This document shows, piece after piece, positions 26,958 to 37,075 of a DNA stretch of 64,000 nt (positions are counted from its first letter, which is position 1; each line of letters starts with the position of its first letter). The position numbers and the translations under genes are program-made. Origin of the DNA: Pseudomonas putida (GTDB lineage: Bacteria > Pseudomonadota > Gammaproteobacteria > Pseudomonadales > Pseudomonadaceae); contig CP047152.1 in the NCBI GenBank assembly GCA_041879295.1, forward strand, positions 4,097,501 to 4,161,500, read 5' to 3'. The notes beneath the pieces were generated by a model. It worked only from the letters and a program-made list of their open reading frames with translations, ran no database searches and was not told where the DNA came from.

Positions 26958-27563
26958 TCATTCACTCATGCCCAAGAGGCTACGAGCGTACTCGCGCATC
27001 GGCGCGCCAAGCAAATCCTCCGGGGTGTTGTCGTGGAACGTCAACAAACCGCCACGGCTCTTGATGCGTGCGGTGTCGATCAGGTAGCGGGTATTGGTTT
27101 CGATCAGCATCATCTGCACCACGCCAGTGTCCCAGCCCAGACGGTCGACGGCCTGCTCGTCATACCACTCGTCACCATTGCCGATGCGATCGTCGGTACG
27201 AGCGAAGCGGGTGTACAGTAGGTAGTCGGCGCCTACCGAGCGCGCCTGGGCAATGGCCTCTTCCAGGCCCAGCGGCCCCTGGGCGCGACGCACCATCGGG
27301 AAGTATTCAACGAAACTCTTGAACGCCTGCTGAGCCACTGCATTCTGCCGAGGCGCCGGCCCCTTGCCCGGCGGCACGAACGCACCTTGGCCGATGAAGA
27401 TGAATGAATCAGGCTGCAGGCGGATCGACAAGGTGCGACGGGTTTCGCTGTGGTCCAGCAAACCGGCATCGCTCATGTGATAGCGGACGCCCTCGCCCAT
27501 ATCACTGACATTCATGCAGCCGCCCAGCGCCATCAGCGCCAGCAGCAAGACCAGGCTACGCAT
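26958..27563 (-). CDS. DUF4823 lipoprotein
   Basis: This 201-residue predicted lipoprotein has a hydrophobic signal peptide ending in the lipobox ALGGC, with the lipid-modified cysteine at residue 16. The mature part carries the DUF4823 pattern (AVAQQAFKSFVEYFPMVRRA, SVGADYLLYTRFARTDDRIG). The function is unknown. It is followed closely by a DUF1285 gene and lies downstream of moaA without a clear link to molybdopterin synthesis. Confidence 0.87.
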   Translation of the reverse strand: MRSLVLLLALMALGGCMNVSDMGEGVRYHMSDAGLLDHSETRRTLSIRLQPDSFIFIGQGAFVPPGKGPAPRQNAVAQQAFKSFVEYFPMVRRAQGPLGLEEAIAQARSVGADYLLYTRFARTDDRIGNGDEWYDEQAVDRLGWDTGVVQMMLIETNTRYLIDTARIKSRGGLLTFHDNTPEDLLGAPMREYARSLLGMSE

Positions 27564-27629
27564 CTTTCCTCCAGTGGCCGGCGACGAAAAACCGGCGAAT
27601 AGCCGGCGGATGCAGCTTTTGCGCCAGCT

Positions 27630-28598
27630 TCAGCCACCGATCACTTTCATGACCGTCACGCCGCCGGAAAAGGCCAGGTCCTGTTTGTCTGCCAATGCCT
27701 TGACCAACAACCGCTGCAAGGCCGGCAACGCCTGATGACGCGGCTTTTCCAGCAGGTCGCCGACGAAGTGCCGGTTACCAGACGACAGGCAGCCATGCAG
27801 CCAGCCCGTGGAAGACAGGCGCAGCCGCGAGCAAGTACGGCAAAACGGCACGCTTTCGTTGGCTATGACGCCGAAGTGGCCCCTGCCAGGGATGTGGTAA
27901 CGCATGGCAGTGGCGTCCAGCGGCGCATCCACCTGGGCGTAGGTATGTTGGCCGCCGATCAGCGCAAGCAGTTGGTCGAGGCCGACAAACTGTTGGAGGA
28001 AGGCGTTGCGATCATGGGCAAGATGGCCCATGCGCATCAGTTCGATGAAGCGCAGCTCGAAGCCGCGCGCGAGGCAGTAATCCAGCAGCGGCAGTACCTG
28101 ATCGAGGTTTTTCCCTCGCATCGGCACCATGTTGACCTTGATTCGCATGCCCAGGGCGCTCGCCCGCTCCATTCCGTCCAGTACAGTACCCAGGTCGCCG
28201 CCACGAGCAATCTGGCGGAAAGCCAGCGGGTCGAGGGTATCGAGGGAAACGTTCAGCCGACGAATCCCGGCCGCCTGCAGTTGCGGCAACTTGCGCGCCA
28301 GCAACTGGCCATTAGTGGTCAGCGAGATGTCGTCAAGGTCGAGTTTGGCCACGGCAGCCAGAAAGGCATCCAGACGCGGGCTAACCAATGGCTCACCGCC
28401 AGTTATGCGCAGGCGCTCGATGCCGGCAGCTTCGATCAGATAGGCCACGCCACGGGCCAGGGCATCCGCCGACAGCTCGTCCTGCGCCGCCACCAGCCGC
28501 TTGCCGTCAGGTACGCAGTAGGTACAGGCGTAGTTGCAGGCAGCCGTCAGGCTGACGCGCAGGTTGCGAAAGCGCCTGCCTTGACGATCGACGATCAT
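27630..28598 (-). CDS. moaA: GTP 3',8-cyclase (molybdenum cofactor synthesis)
   Basis: This radical SAM enzyme performs the first step of molybdopterin synthesis. The 322-residue protein has the N-terminal cluster CNYACTYC (Cys21, 25, 28), the ITGGEPLV motif, the C-terminal second cluster (FCRTCSRLRL ... GC), and ends in the required Gly-Gly. The start MIVDRQGRRF is chosen because GGAG lies 6 nt upstream; in-frame ATGs at 28613 and 28643 have none. Pseudomonads often carry two MoaA copies; no other moa genes are adjacent here. Confidence 0.95.
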   Translation of the reverse strand: MIVDRQGRRFRNLRVSLTAACNYACTYCVPDGKRLVAAQDELSADALARGVAYLIEAAGIERLRITGGEPLVSPRLDAFLAAVAKLDLDDISLTTNGQLLARKLPQLQAAGIRRLNVSLDTLDPLAFRQIARGGDLGTVLDGMERASALGMRIKVNMVPMRGKNLDQVLPLLDYCLARGFELRFIELMRMGHLAHDRNAFLQQFVGLDQLLALIGGQHTYAQVDAPLDATAMRYHIPGRGHFGVIANESVPFCRTCSRLRLSSTGWLHGCLSSGNRHFVGDLLEKPRHQALPALQRLLVKALADKQDLAFSGGVTVMKVIGG

Positions 28599-28748
28599 GA
28601 GTGACTCCGACATGGATGAGGGGGCTGGCAAAACCTGACTCATAAATCAGGTTTTTGCAAGCCCCCAATGAACAATGCCGAATGTTCAAGCGATAGCCGA
28701 ACGCTGCAGGCTGCGCTGGCGCGCAGAGAACCCACGATGCAGTACTTG

Positions 28749-28833
28749 TGGCAGCGGGCGTACCCGCGAAGAATCAAACGCGGTGGCTGGCACCGGCTGC
28801 GCCGGTGTTCGCGGGCGTGCCCGCTGCCACAGG
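28749..28833. repeat. Inverted REP pair (GTGGCAGCGGGC variant)
   Basis: GTGGCAGCGGGCGTACCCGCG on the left and CGCGGGCGTGCCCGCTGCCAC on the right form an inverted pair with a GCACCGGCTGCGCCGGTG hairpin between, in the moaA to tetR gap. Confidence 0.8.
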
Positions 28834-28856
28834 GCCCATGCAGTTTCGTGCAATGC

Positions 28857-29492
28857 TCAGTTCGAGGGTTCCGGGTCGCGCTTGCGCTTATTGCCCATCC
28901 GCACACCAATATCCATCAGGAACTGGAAGAAACCTTCCTGGTCCTCCAGCACATTGCTCCAGAACGGCGAGTGGTACAGCGCCACAGCGCCGTGCACCAG
29001 CGCCCAGGCAGCGCAGTAGTGGAAATACGGCGGCACGTCTTCGAGCTTGCCTTCGCTGATTCGGCCCTTGATCAGCAGGGTTAGGCGGTCGAAGTTGGAG
29101 GCACGGATGCTGTGCAACTGCTCGACCATTTCCGGCACCTGATTGCCCTTGACCACCTTTTCCTCAAGGCGGTCGAACAGCCGGTAGCGTTGCGGGTCGC
29201 GCATGCGGAACTCGAAGTAGGCGCGCGACAGCGCTTCCTTGTCACGGTCGACGTCGGCCGAGTGCAACAGCTCGTTCAGGTCACGCTCGTAGTCGAGCAT
29301 CAGGCGAAGGTAGATCTCCGCCTTGGACTTGAAGTGCTTGTAGATCGTGCCTTTGCCGATGCCCACGGCGTCGGCGATCATCTCGACAGTGACGCTGTCT
29401 TCACCTTGCTCGAGAAACAGCTTGAGCGCGGTATCGAGGATTTCCTGTTCGCGACGGCGAAACTCACGGACCTTACGAGGTTCTTTCTGCAT
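28857..29492 (-). CDS. TetR-family transcriptional regulator
   Basis: This 211-residue regulator starts at MQKEPRKVREF (29492); a frame further upstream to 29630 is not family-like. The helix-turn-helix is VEMIADAVGIGKGTIYKHF, about residues 33-52. The C-terminal domain is a typical TetR effector domain, ending in a basic tail. Its target is unknown; a short inverted repeat ACACA-TGTC-TGTGT (29561-29574) upstream could be an autoregulatory site. Confidence 0.9.
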   Translation of the reverse strand: MQKEPRKVREFRRREQEILDTALKLFLEQGEDSVTVEMIADAVGIGKGTIYKHFKSKAEIYLRLMLDYERDLNELLHSADVDRDKEALSRAYFEFRMRDPQRYRLFDRLEEKVVKGNQVPEMVEQLHSIRASNFDRLTLLIKGRISEGKLEDVPPYFHYCAAWALVHGAVALYHSPFWSNVLEDQEGFFQFLMDIGVRMGNKRKRDPEPSN

Positions 29493-29693
29493 GGGAAGGA
29501 CTGGATGACAATCGAAGCGGTTTATTATGCCTAACTTGCGGGAAATTGCACGGATCATCCACACATGTCTGTGTTTCACGATACATACAGCCATGCGCTG
29601 CGGGAGGAATGAAACGTTGGCGTATTCCAAATCTGTTTAAAAAACGTCCAATATGCACTGGCACTGCGCCAAACCTGACCAATACTTGAAGTG

Positions 29694-29812
29694 TTGGCGC
29701 GGCGCATCCCCCCCAGTGGCGCGCCGATAAAGGTGCTCAGGGACCGCGTACCTTTGTTTTACTCCTAATGGTCTTAACCCGGATTCCTCCCCCAGAACCC
29801 GGGTTTTTTTTG
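29694..29812 (+). ncRNA. rgsA: RgsA-type small RNA
   Basis: In Pseudomonas the RpoS-dependent sRNA RgsA (P16) lies next to the tatD-family gene (PA2959 side in P. aeruginosa), the context found here. The stretch has a -10 candidate CAATACTT (29680-29687) close to the sigmaS consensus, a GC hairpin GCGCGGCGC ... GCGCGCCG, an unstructured middle, and ends in a terminator (AACCCGG / CCGGGTT plus eight T). There is no reading frame. The assignment rests on synteny and structure from memory; ends are estimated. Confidence 0.7.
29776..29812 (+). terminator. Rho-independent terminator of the RgsA-like RNA
   Basis: The 7-bp stem AACCCGG / CCGGGTT has a 16-nt C-rich loop and is followed by a run of T. 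Confidence 0.85.
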
Positions 29813-29876
29813 TGTTTTTGTGGGGAGGATGGTGTGACGGCTGTCAGGTGCGTGCCGCAAGAGTTTCAGCGCCCGT

Positions 29877-29910
29877 GAGATCGAGCGCCGCGCGGGCGGC
29901 GCTCGATCTC
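29877..29910. repeat. Collapsed 34-bp form of the palindromic element
   Basis: GAGATCGAGCGCCG meets its perfect inverse CGGCGCTCGATCTC with only CGCGGG between. It corresponds to the outermost tips of the 225-250 bp elements joined directly, with a partly conserved flank (CAGCGCC) on both sides. It looks like a deletion product or a solo end. Confidence 0.8.
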
Positions 29911-29974
29911 ATAGGCGCTGCAAGGGCTGTGGCAGGCACCTTGTAACCCTCACGCAATCTCTAACCCCGGTGAA

Positions 29975-30757
29975 TCAATCCACACGCGCCAACGGGAACA
30001 GACGCTTGAAGTTGGCGGTAGTCTGCTCGGCCAACTGCTCATAACTGGCCCCACGCAGGGAAGCCACATACTCCGCCACCTCCCGCACATACTGCGGCAA
30101 GTTCGGCTTGCCCCGGTGCGGAATCGGTGCCAGATAGGGTGAATCGGTCTCCACCAGCAAGCGATCGACAGGCACCTGCCGCGCCACCTCACGCAACGCC
30201 TCGGCATTGCGGAAGGTCACGATTCCAGACAGCGAAATGTAATAACCCAGGTCCAGCGCCGCCTTGGCCATGTCCCAGTCTTCGGTAAAGCAGTGCAGCA
30301 CACCAGCCTGCGGCAGGTTGGCCTCACGCAGCAGCGCCAGGGTATCGGCGCGCGCCGCCCGGGTATGCACGATCACCGGCTTGCCGGTCTGCCTCGAGGC
30401 CTCCAGGTGCAGGCGGAACGAAGCCTGCTGCAACTCGGCAGCCTCCGGCTCGTAGTGGTAATCCAGCCCGGTTTCACCAATCGCCACCACATGCGGGTGG
30501 GCCAATTCGCGCAATAACCATTCCAACGCCGGGGTTTCACCAGGGGCCAGGTCCAGCGGGTGCACGCCTACCGAGCAGTCGACGTCAGCGTACTGCTCGC
30601 TCAGCGCCTTCACTGCCCCCGCATTCTCGGCACTGACGCCAATGCACAGGAAATGCCCGACCCCACGCTCACGCGCCGCCTGCAGGGCAGCATCCAGGGA
30701 GCCCTGGTGGGCACTGAGGTCAAGACGGTCGAGGTGGCAATGGGAGTCTACGAGCAT
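29975..30757 (-). CDS. TatD-family metal-dependent hydrolase
   Basis: This 260-residue TIM-barrel hydrolase has the metal-binding N-terminus MLVDSHCHLDRL, the GETGLDYHYE and VIVHTRAA motifs and the late ETDSPYLAP signature. The YcfH subgroup is DNase-like, though the in vivo substrate is unsettled. It is the last gene of the fatty-acid/tmk/holB cluster, 30 bp after holB. In P. aeruginosa pilZ lies between holB and this gene; there is no room for it here. Confidence 0.93.
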   Translation of the reverse strand: MLVDSHCHLDRLDLSAHQGSLDAALQAARERGVGHFLCIGVSAENAGAVKALSEQYADVDCSVGVHPLDLAPGETPALEWLLRELAHPHVVAIGETGLDYHYEPEAAELQQASFRLHLEASRQTGKPVIVHTRAARADTLALLREANLPQAGVLHCFTEDWDMAKAALDLGYYISLSGIVTFRNAEALREVARQVPVDRLLVETDSPYLAPIPHRGKPNLPQYVREVAEYVASLRGASYEQLAEQTTANFKRLFPLARVD

Positions 30758-30787
30758 GGGATAACGGCACACATGAAAAATGGGAGA

Positions 30788-32408
<1,621 letters not shown>

Positions 32409-33629
32409 TTAATGTTGTTCGTCAGGCGTCGGCCGCTCGGCCGCTTGCGCACCGCCGGCAGGGGTATCCTGCGCGGGCGCTTCATCGGGGGCTGGCTGCG
32501 CAGCAGGCTCGTCCGCTGCCGGGGGCTCAGGGCGCTGCGCGTCATCGGCGCCCGACGCCTGTTCAGCATCATCGGCAGCTGGCTTTGCCTCTCGCTGCGG
32601 CGCGGGGCTGGAGCGGTAGTCCGACCGGCGCTTGAGCTGGAACTCGCGCACCGCCGAGTTGTGGCCGTCGAGGTCGTCGGAAAACACATGGCTGCCATCG
32701 CCACGGGCGACGAAGTAAAGGCTGGTGCCATTGGACGGGTTGAGCGCCGCATGAATCGCTTCGCGGCCGACCATCGCGATCGGTGTCGGCGGCAGGCCGG
32801 TCATGGTGTAGGTGTTGTAGGGCGTAGGCTCGCGCAGGTCAGCGCGGGTGATCTTGCCGTTGTAGCGTTCACCCATGCCATAGATAACCGTCGGGTCGGT
32901 CTGCAGCATCATACCCAGACGCATGCGCCGCACGAACACACCGGCGATCTGCCCGCGCTCCTGCGGAATGCCGGTTTCCTTTTCTACCAGGGAGGCCATG
33001 ATCAGCGCCTGGTAGGGGTCACGATACGGCAGGTCGGTGGAACGCTCAGCCCACTCCTTGGCCAGCACTTCGTCCAGGCGCATGTAGGCCTGCTGCAGCA
33101 ACTCGACATCGGTCATACCCCGCACGAAGCGGTAAGTGTCGGGGAAGAAGCGGCCTTCGGGGAATACGCCGGTATGGCCGAGCTTGTCCATGACCTCGGC
33201 ATCCGACAAGCCATCGAGTGTATGCTTGATCTTTTCATGCTTGGCCACGGCCGCGCGCACCTGGCGGAAGGTCCAGCCTTCGACCAGGGTGAGGTTGTAC
33301 TGCACCACGTCGGCACGGCGCCAGGCGTCGAACAACTGCTCGACGGTCATGCCTGGGGTAAGACGATACTCGCCGGTGTGCAGGGGGGTGCCGGCCATGT
33401 TGAAGCGCCAGTACAAACGCAACCAGACGGCGTCGTCGAGCAACCCTTCTCGTTGCATGCTGTAGAACATGCGGTTTGGGTTAGTGCCATTGGGCACATC
33501 CAGCAGGCGTTCCTGCGTGACGTGCAAGGGCTGCTCCAGGACCGAGTTGACCTTCCAGGCCGACCAGCCAAACGCCAGGCCGGCAAGGATCAAGCCCATT
33601 TCCAGCAACAGCAGGAATTTACGTCTCAC
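32409..33629 (-). CDS. mltG: Endolytic murein transglycosylase
   Basis: MltG is an inner-membrane lytic transglycosylase that cuts nascent glycan strands. The 406-residue product has an N-terminal membrane anchor (LLLLEMGLILAGLAFGWSAW), a LysM-like region and the YceG domain, with the catalytic Glu in ASLVEKETG. The GTG at 33629 (4 bp after pabC) is preferred; a TTG at 33659 would overlap pabC. Its last 60 or so residues form a proline/alanine/acidic tail (PAADEPAAQPAPDEAP), a low-complexity extension absent from E. coli MltG as I recall it. Confidence 0.94.
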   Translation of the reverse strand: MRRKFLLLLEMGLILAGLAFGWSAWKVNSVLEQPLHVTQERLLDVPNGTNPNRMFYSMQREGLLDDAVWLRLYWRFNMAGTPLHTGEYRLTPGMTVEQLFDAWRRADVVQYNLTLVEGWTFRQVRAAVAKHEKIKHTLDGLSDAEVMDKLGHTGVFPEGRFFPDTYRFVRGMTDVELLQQAYMRLDEVLAKEWAERSTDLPYRDPYQALIMASLVEKETGIPQERGQIAGVFVRRMRLGMMLQTDPTVIYGMGERYNGKITRADLREPTPYNTYTMTGLPPTPIAMVGREAIHAALNPSNGTSLYFVARGDGSHVFSDDLDGHNSAVREFQLKRRSDYRSSPAPQREAKPAADDAEQASGADDAQRPEPPAADEPAAQPAPDEAPAQDTPAGGAQAAERPTPDEQH

Positions 33630-33633
33630 GAAT

Positions 33634-34449
33634 TCAGGTTTCCAGTAACGTACGGGCAACGGCCTGCAGTTTACGAGTGAGCGGGCCCGGCGACCAGTTT
33701 AGCGCGGCTACGCCACGCACAGGCCAAATGCCGTAAACGCTATTGCAAACAAATACTTCATCAGCTTGCTCCATCGCGTCGAACGACAGGTCGCAGACTT
33801 GTACCGCAATACCCAGCAGTGGGGCCTGTTCCAGCAGTGCGGCACGCATCACGCCCGCCACCCCACAACGGCTAAGGTCGGCGGTAAGCAGCACACCATC
33901 ACGCACCAGAAACAGATTGCTGTATACCCCTTCGATCACCCTGCCCTGCGCGTCACGCATCAGGCCTTCGGCATGGTCGTTGTCCTGCCATTCGGCACGG
34001 GCCAGCACCTGCTCCAGGCGGTTGAGGTGTTTGAGGCCGGCCAGCAGTGGTTGTTCCCCAAGCCGGGTCTGGCAAGGGAACAACCGCACGCCATGCTCGG
34101 CATGCTCGGCAGGATAGCGGGGTAATGGGCTGCCTTGCAGGATACGCCGCGGCGCAGCATCGACCGCCGGTGCATAGCCTCGCTGACTGTCGCCACGAGT
34201 AAGGATGAGTTTGGCGACACCCTCGCCCAACTGGCTGGCGTAGCGCAGCAACTCGTCGCGCACCAGCGCCAGGTCGGCGTTGATTGCCAGGCGCTGGCAG
34301 CCCAGCGCCAGGCGTGCGAGGTGGCCGTCCAGCAAGCTGGGCCGGGCGCCTCGCACAGCGATGGTTTCGAACAGGCCATCGCCGTAGGCCAGGCCGCGGT
34401 TCTGCAGGTTGAGTGCAGTCGCAGGCTGGCCGTCGATCCAGCTGTGCAT
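33634..34449 (-). CDS. pabC: Aminodeoxychorismate lyase
   Basis: PabC is a fold-type IV PLP enzyme releasing p-aminobenzoate for folate. The 271-residue protein starts [10 protein letters not shown], contains the AYGDGLFETIAV motif and the PLP-lysine region LAGLKHLNRLEQVLA, and ends in a branched-chain-aminotransferase-like domain. The ATG overlaps the fabF stop as TGATG, indicating coupled translation. Confidence 0.95.
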   Translation of the reverse strand: MHSWIDGQPATALNLQNRGLAYGDGLFETIAVRGARPSLLDGHLARLALGCQRLAINADLALVRDELLRYASQLGEGVAKLILTRGDSQRGYAPAVDAAPRRILQGSPLPRYPAEHAEHGVRLFPCQTRLGEQPLLAGLKHLNRLEQVLARAEWQDNDHAEGLMRDAQGRVIEGVYSNLFLVRDGVLLTADLSRCGVAGVMRAALLEQAPLLGIAVQVCDLSFDAMEQADEVFVCNSVYGIWPVRGVAALNWSPGPLTRKLQAVARTLLET

Positions 34450-35693
34450 CAGCCGGCAAACCGGCGGAATACCAGCGAGCCGTTGGTGCCGCCAAAGCCG
34501 AACGAGTTGGACAGCACCACGTCGATCGGCATGCTGCGCGCCTGATGGGGAACGAAGTCCAGGTCACAACCCTCGTCCGGCTCGTCCAGGTTGATGGTCG
34601 GCGGAGCCATCTGGCTATTGATTGCCAGCACGCTGAAGATCGCCTCCACCGCGCCCGCGGCGCCCAGCAAGTGACCCGTCATCGACTTGGTCGAGCTGAC
34701 CGCCAGCTTGTAGGCATGCTCGCCGAACACGCGCTTGATCGCCGCCACTTCCGCCACATCGCCCGCCGGGGTAGAAGTGCCGTGGGCGTTGATGTAGCTG
34801 ACTTCTTCCGGCTGGATACCGGCATCGCGCAAGGCGTTGGTCATGCAGCGGGCAGCGCCTTCGCCAGAGTCAGGCGGCGAAGTCATGTGGTAGGCGTCAC
34901 CGCTCATGCCAAAGCCAACCAGCTCGGCATAGATAGTCGCACCGCGGGCCTGGGCGTGCTCCAGCTCCTCGAGCACCAGGGCACCAGCACCGTCGGACAA
35001 CACAAAGCCGTCACGGCCCTTGTCCCACGGGCGGCTGGCCCGGCTTGGCTCGTCATTGCGAGTAGACAGCGCGCGCGAAGCACCAAAACCGCCCATGCCC
35101 AGACCACAAGCGGCCATCTCGGCGCCACCGGCGATCATCACGTCAGCTTCACCGTAGGCGATATTGCGTGCGGCCATGCCAATGCAATGGGTGCCGGTGG
35201 TGCAAGCAGTGGCGATAGCGTAGTTCGGCCCCTGCAGGCCCAGGTGGATCGACAGGAAACCGGAGATCATGTTGATGATCGAACCCGGCACGAAGAACGG
35301 CGAAATGCGGCGCGGCCCCGAATCGTGCAGGGTGCGGCTGGTTTCCTCGATGTTGGTCAGGCCACCGATACCCGAGCCCATGGCCACGCCAATACGCTCG
35401 CGGTTGGCGTCGGTAACCTCCAGGCCGGCACTACGCACCGCCTGGAAACCGGCCGCCAGGCCGTACTGGATGAACAGATCGAGTTTGCGGGCCTCTTTGG
35501 CCGACAGGTACTGCTCAACCTCGAAGCCTTTCACCGAGCCGCCAAAACGGGTGGAGTAGGCAGACAGGTCCGTGTGTTCGATCGGACCAATGCCACTGCG
35601 GCCAGCCAGAATGCCCTGCCAGGTGCTCGGTACATCGGTACCCAGTGGCGACAGCATACCCATACCGGTGACCACGACGCGTCTACGCGACAC
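34449..35693 (-). CDS. fabF: 3-oxoacyl-ACP synthase II
   Basis: FabF condenses malonyl-ACP with long acyl-ACPs. The 414-residue protein starts at a GTG ([17 protein letters not shown]) with AAGGAG upstream. The catalytic Cys is in [12 protein letters not shown] and the two His residues are in [11 protein letters not shown] and [11 protein letters not shown]. It follows acpP, with a terminator-like hairpin between. Confidence 0.97.
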   Translation of the reverse strand: MSRRRVVVTGMGMLSPLGTDVPSTWQGILAGRSGIGPIEHTDLSAYSTRFGGSVKGFEVEQYLSAKEARKLDLFIQYGLAAGFQAVRSAGLEVTDANRERIGVAMGSGIGGLTNIEETSRTLHDSGPRRISPFFVPGSIINMISGFLSIHLGLQGPNYAIATACTTGTHCIGMAARNIAYGEADVMIAGGAEMAACGLGMGGFGASRALSTRNDEPSRASRPWDKGRDGFVLSDGAGALVLEELEHAQARGATIYAELVGFGMSGDAYHMTSPPDSGEGAARCMTNALRDAGIQPEEVSYINAHGTSTPAGDVAEVAAIKRVFGEHAYKLAVSSTKSMTGHLLGAAGAVEAIFSVLAINSQMAPPTINLDEPDEGCDLDFVPHQARSMPIDVVLSNSFGFGGTNGSLVFRRFAG

Positions 35694-35815
35694 AGTACTC
35701 TCCTTTTCTAATAACAGAGTCTCTTGCCATTGCATTCAAGCACTGGAATGCAATGGCAACAGACTCTTGGTGCGCGGTGAACGAAGCAGCCTGAAAACGC
35801 GAGGCGCTCGCAAAG

Positions 35816-35850
35816 AAAAAACCGCACGCCGGCGAAGGCAGTGCGGTTTT
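35816..35850 (-). terminator. Terminator/attenuator between acpP and fabF
   Basis: On the minus strand the stem AAAACCGCAC / GTGCGGTTTT with a 13-nt loop and following T run lies 30 bp after the acpP stop. It should end most acpP transcripts, giving more AcpP than FabF. Confidence 0.85.
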
Positions 35851-35879
35851 CCCCGACAAGTAGCGTCGACTGTAGCGTC

Positions 35880-36116
35880 TTAGGCCTGGTGGGCCAGGAC
35901 GTAGTCGATAGCAGCTTGAACGGTAGTGATCTTCTCGGCTTCTTCGTCAGGGATTTCGGTCTCGAATTCCTCTTCCAGAGCCATCACCAGTTCAACGGTG
36001 TCAAGCGAATCGGCACCCAGGTCATCGACGAAGGACTTGGAGTTAGTCACTTCTTCTTCCTTGACGCCCAGTTGCTCGGCGACGATTTTCTTGACGCGTT
36101 CTTCGATGGTGCTCAT
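35880..36116 (-). CDS. acpP: Acyl carrier protein
   Basis: AcpP carries growing fatty-acyl chains on a phosphopantetheine attached to the Ser of [11 protein letters not shown]. The 78-residue highly acidic protein is nearly invariant in this family. A candidate promoter and an attenuator flank the gene within the fab cluster, fitting its need for high expression. Confidence 0.98.
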   Translation of the reverse strand: MSTIEERVKKIVAEQLGVKEEEVTNSKSFVDDLGADSLDTVELVMALEEEFETEIPDEEAEKITTVQAAIDYVLAHQA

Positions 36117-36167
36117 ACCTAGTTTTCACTCCTAATGGATATATGTCAGGCAGCTGGCCGGTGGCTA

Positions 36168-36195
36168 ATTTTATAGAAAGACGTTCGCTTTTCAA
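36168..36195 (-). promoter_or_regulatory. Candidate sigma70 promoter of acpP
   Basis: On the minus strand TTGAAA and TAAAAT are separated by 16 bp, about 50 bp upstream of acpP, in the 200-bp gap after fabG. It is a by-eye prediction. Confidence 0.45.
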
Positions 36196-36319
36196 GCGAA
36201 ACGCACCTTCAGGCTAGTCACCCCACCCGCTGCCTGGAATCTGGTTGCAGCTTTATAACGGATTTTAGGCTCGCAGTATGACTCTTTTTTTACGAAACCC
36301 GTCACATTGAGTTGCAGTA

Positions 36320-37060
36320 TTACATGTACATCCCGCCGTTGACCGGCACGGTAGCGCCAGTCACGTAGGCTGCGCCGTCGGACGCCAGGAACGAAACCAC
36401 CTTGGCAATTTCGTCAGCCTGGCCCAAGCGGCCCAGCGGAATCTGGGTCTGCAGGGCTTCGCGCTGAGCTTCCGGCAGCTCGCGAGTCATGTCGGTATCG
36501 ATGAAGCCTGGGGTCACCGAGTTGACGGTGATACCACGCGAACCCACTTCACGCGCGAGGGCGCGGCTGAAACCTTCCAGACCGGCCTTAGCAGCCGCGT
36601 AGTTGGCCTGACCTGCGTTACCCATGGCACCGACGACCGAGCCGATGCTGATAATACGACCCCAACGTGCCTTGGTCATGCCACGCAGCACGCCCTTGGA
36701 CAGACGGTAGAGGCTGTTCAGGTTGGTGTCGATGACATCGAACCACTCGTCGTCTTTCATGCGCAGCATGAGGTTGTCGCGGGTGATACCGGCGTTGTTG
36801 ACCAGGATGGCCGGCGCGCCGAACTGCTCGCCAATGGCGGCCAGTACGGCTTCAACCGATTCGGCGCTGGTCACGTTCAGCTCCATGCCGGTGCCGGTGA
36901 TGCCGTGCTCTTTCAGGGTGGCAGCGATACGCTCGGCGCCGGACGCCGAAGTGGCGGTACCGATCACGGTCGCGCCCTGGCGGCCCAGCTCTAGGGCGAT
37001 GGCCTGGCCAATGCCACGGCTGGCGCCGGTAACCAGTGCAACTTTACCTTGCAGGCTCAT
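36320..37060 (-). CDS. fabG: 3-oxoacyl-ACP reductase
   Basis: FabG is the NADPH-dependent reductase of the fatty-acid cycle. The 246-residue short-chain dehydrogenase has TGASRGIGQAIA at the cofactor site, NNAG, the catalytic Ser, and YAAAKAGLEG with the Tyr-x3-Lys pair. GGAG lies 8 nt before the ATG. The gene is 15 bp after fabD. Confidence 0.98.
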   Translation of the reverse strand: MSLQGKVALVTGASRGIGQAIALELGRQGATVIGTATSASGAERIAATLKEHGITGTGMELNVTSAESVEAVLAAIGEQFGAPAILVNNAGITRDNLMLRMKDDEWFDVIDTNLNSLYRLSKGVLRGMTKARWGRIISIGSVVGAMGNAGQANYAAAKAGLEGFSRALAREVGSRGITVNSVTPGFIDTDMTRELPEAQREALQTQIPLGRLGQADEIAKVVSFLASDGAAYVTGATVPVNGGMYM

Positions 37061-37075
37061 GCAAGCTTCTCCAAA

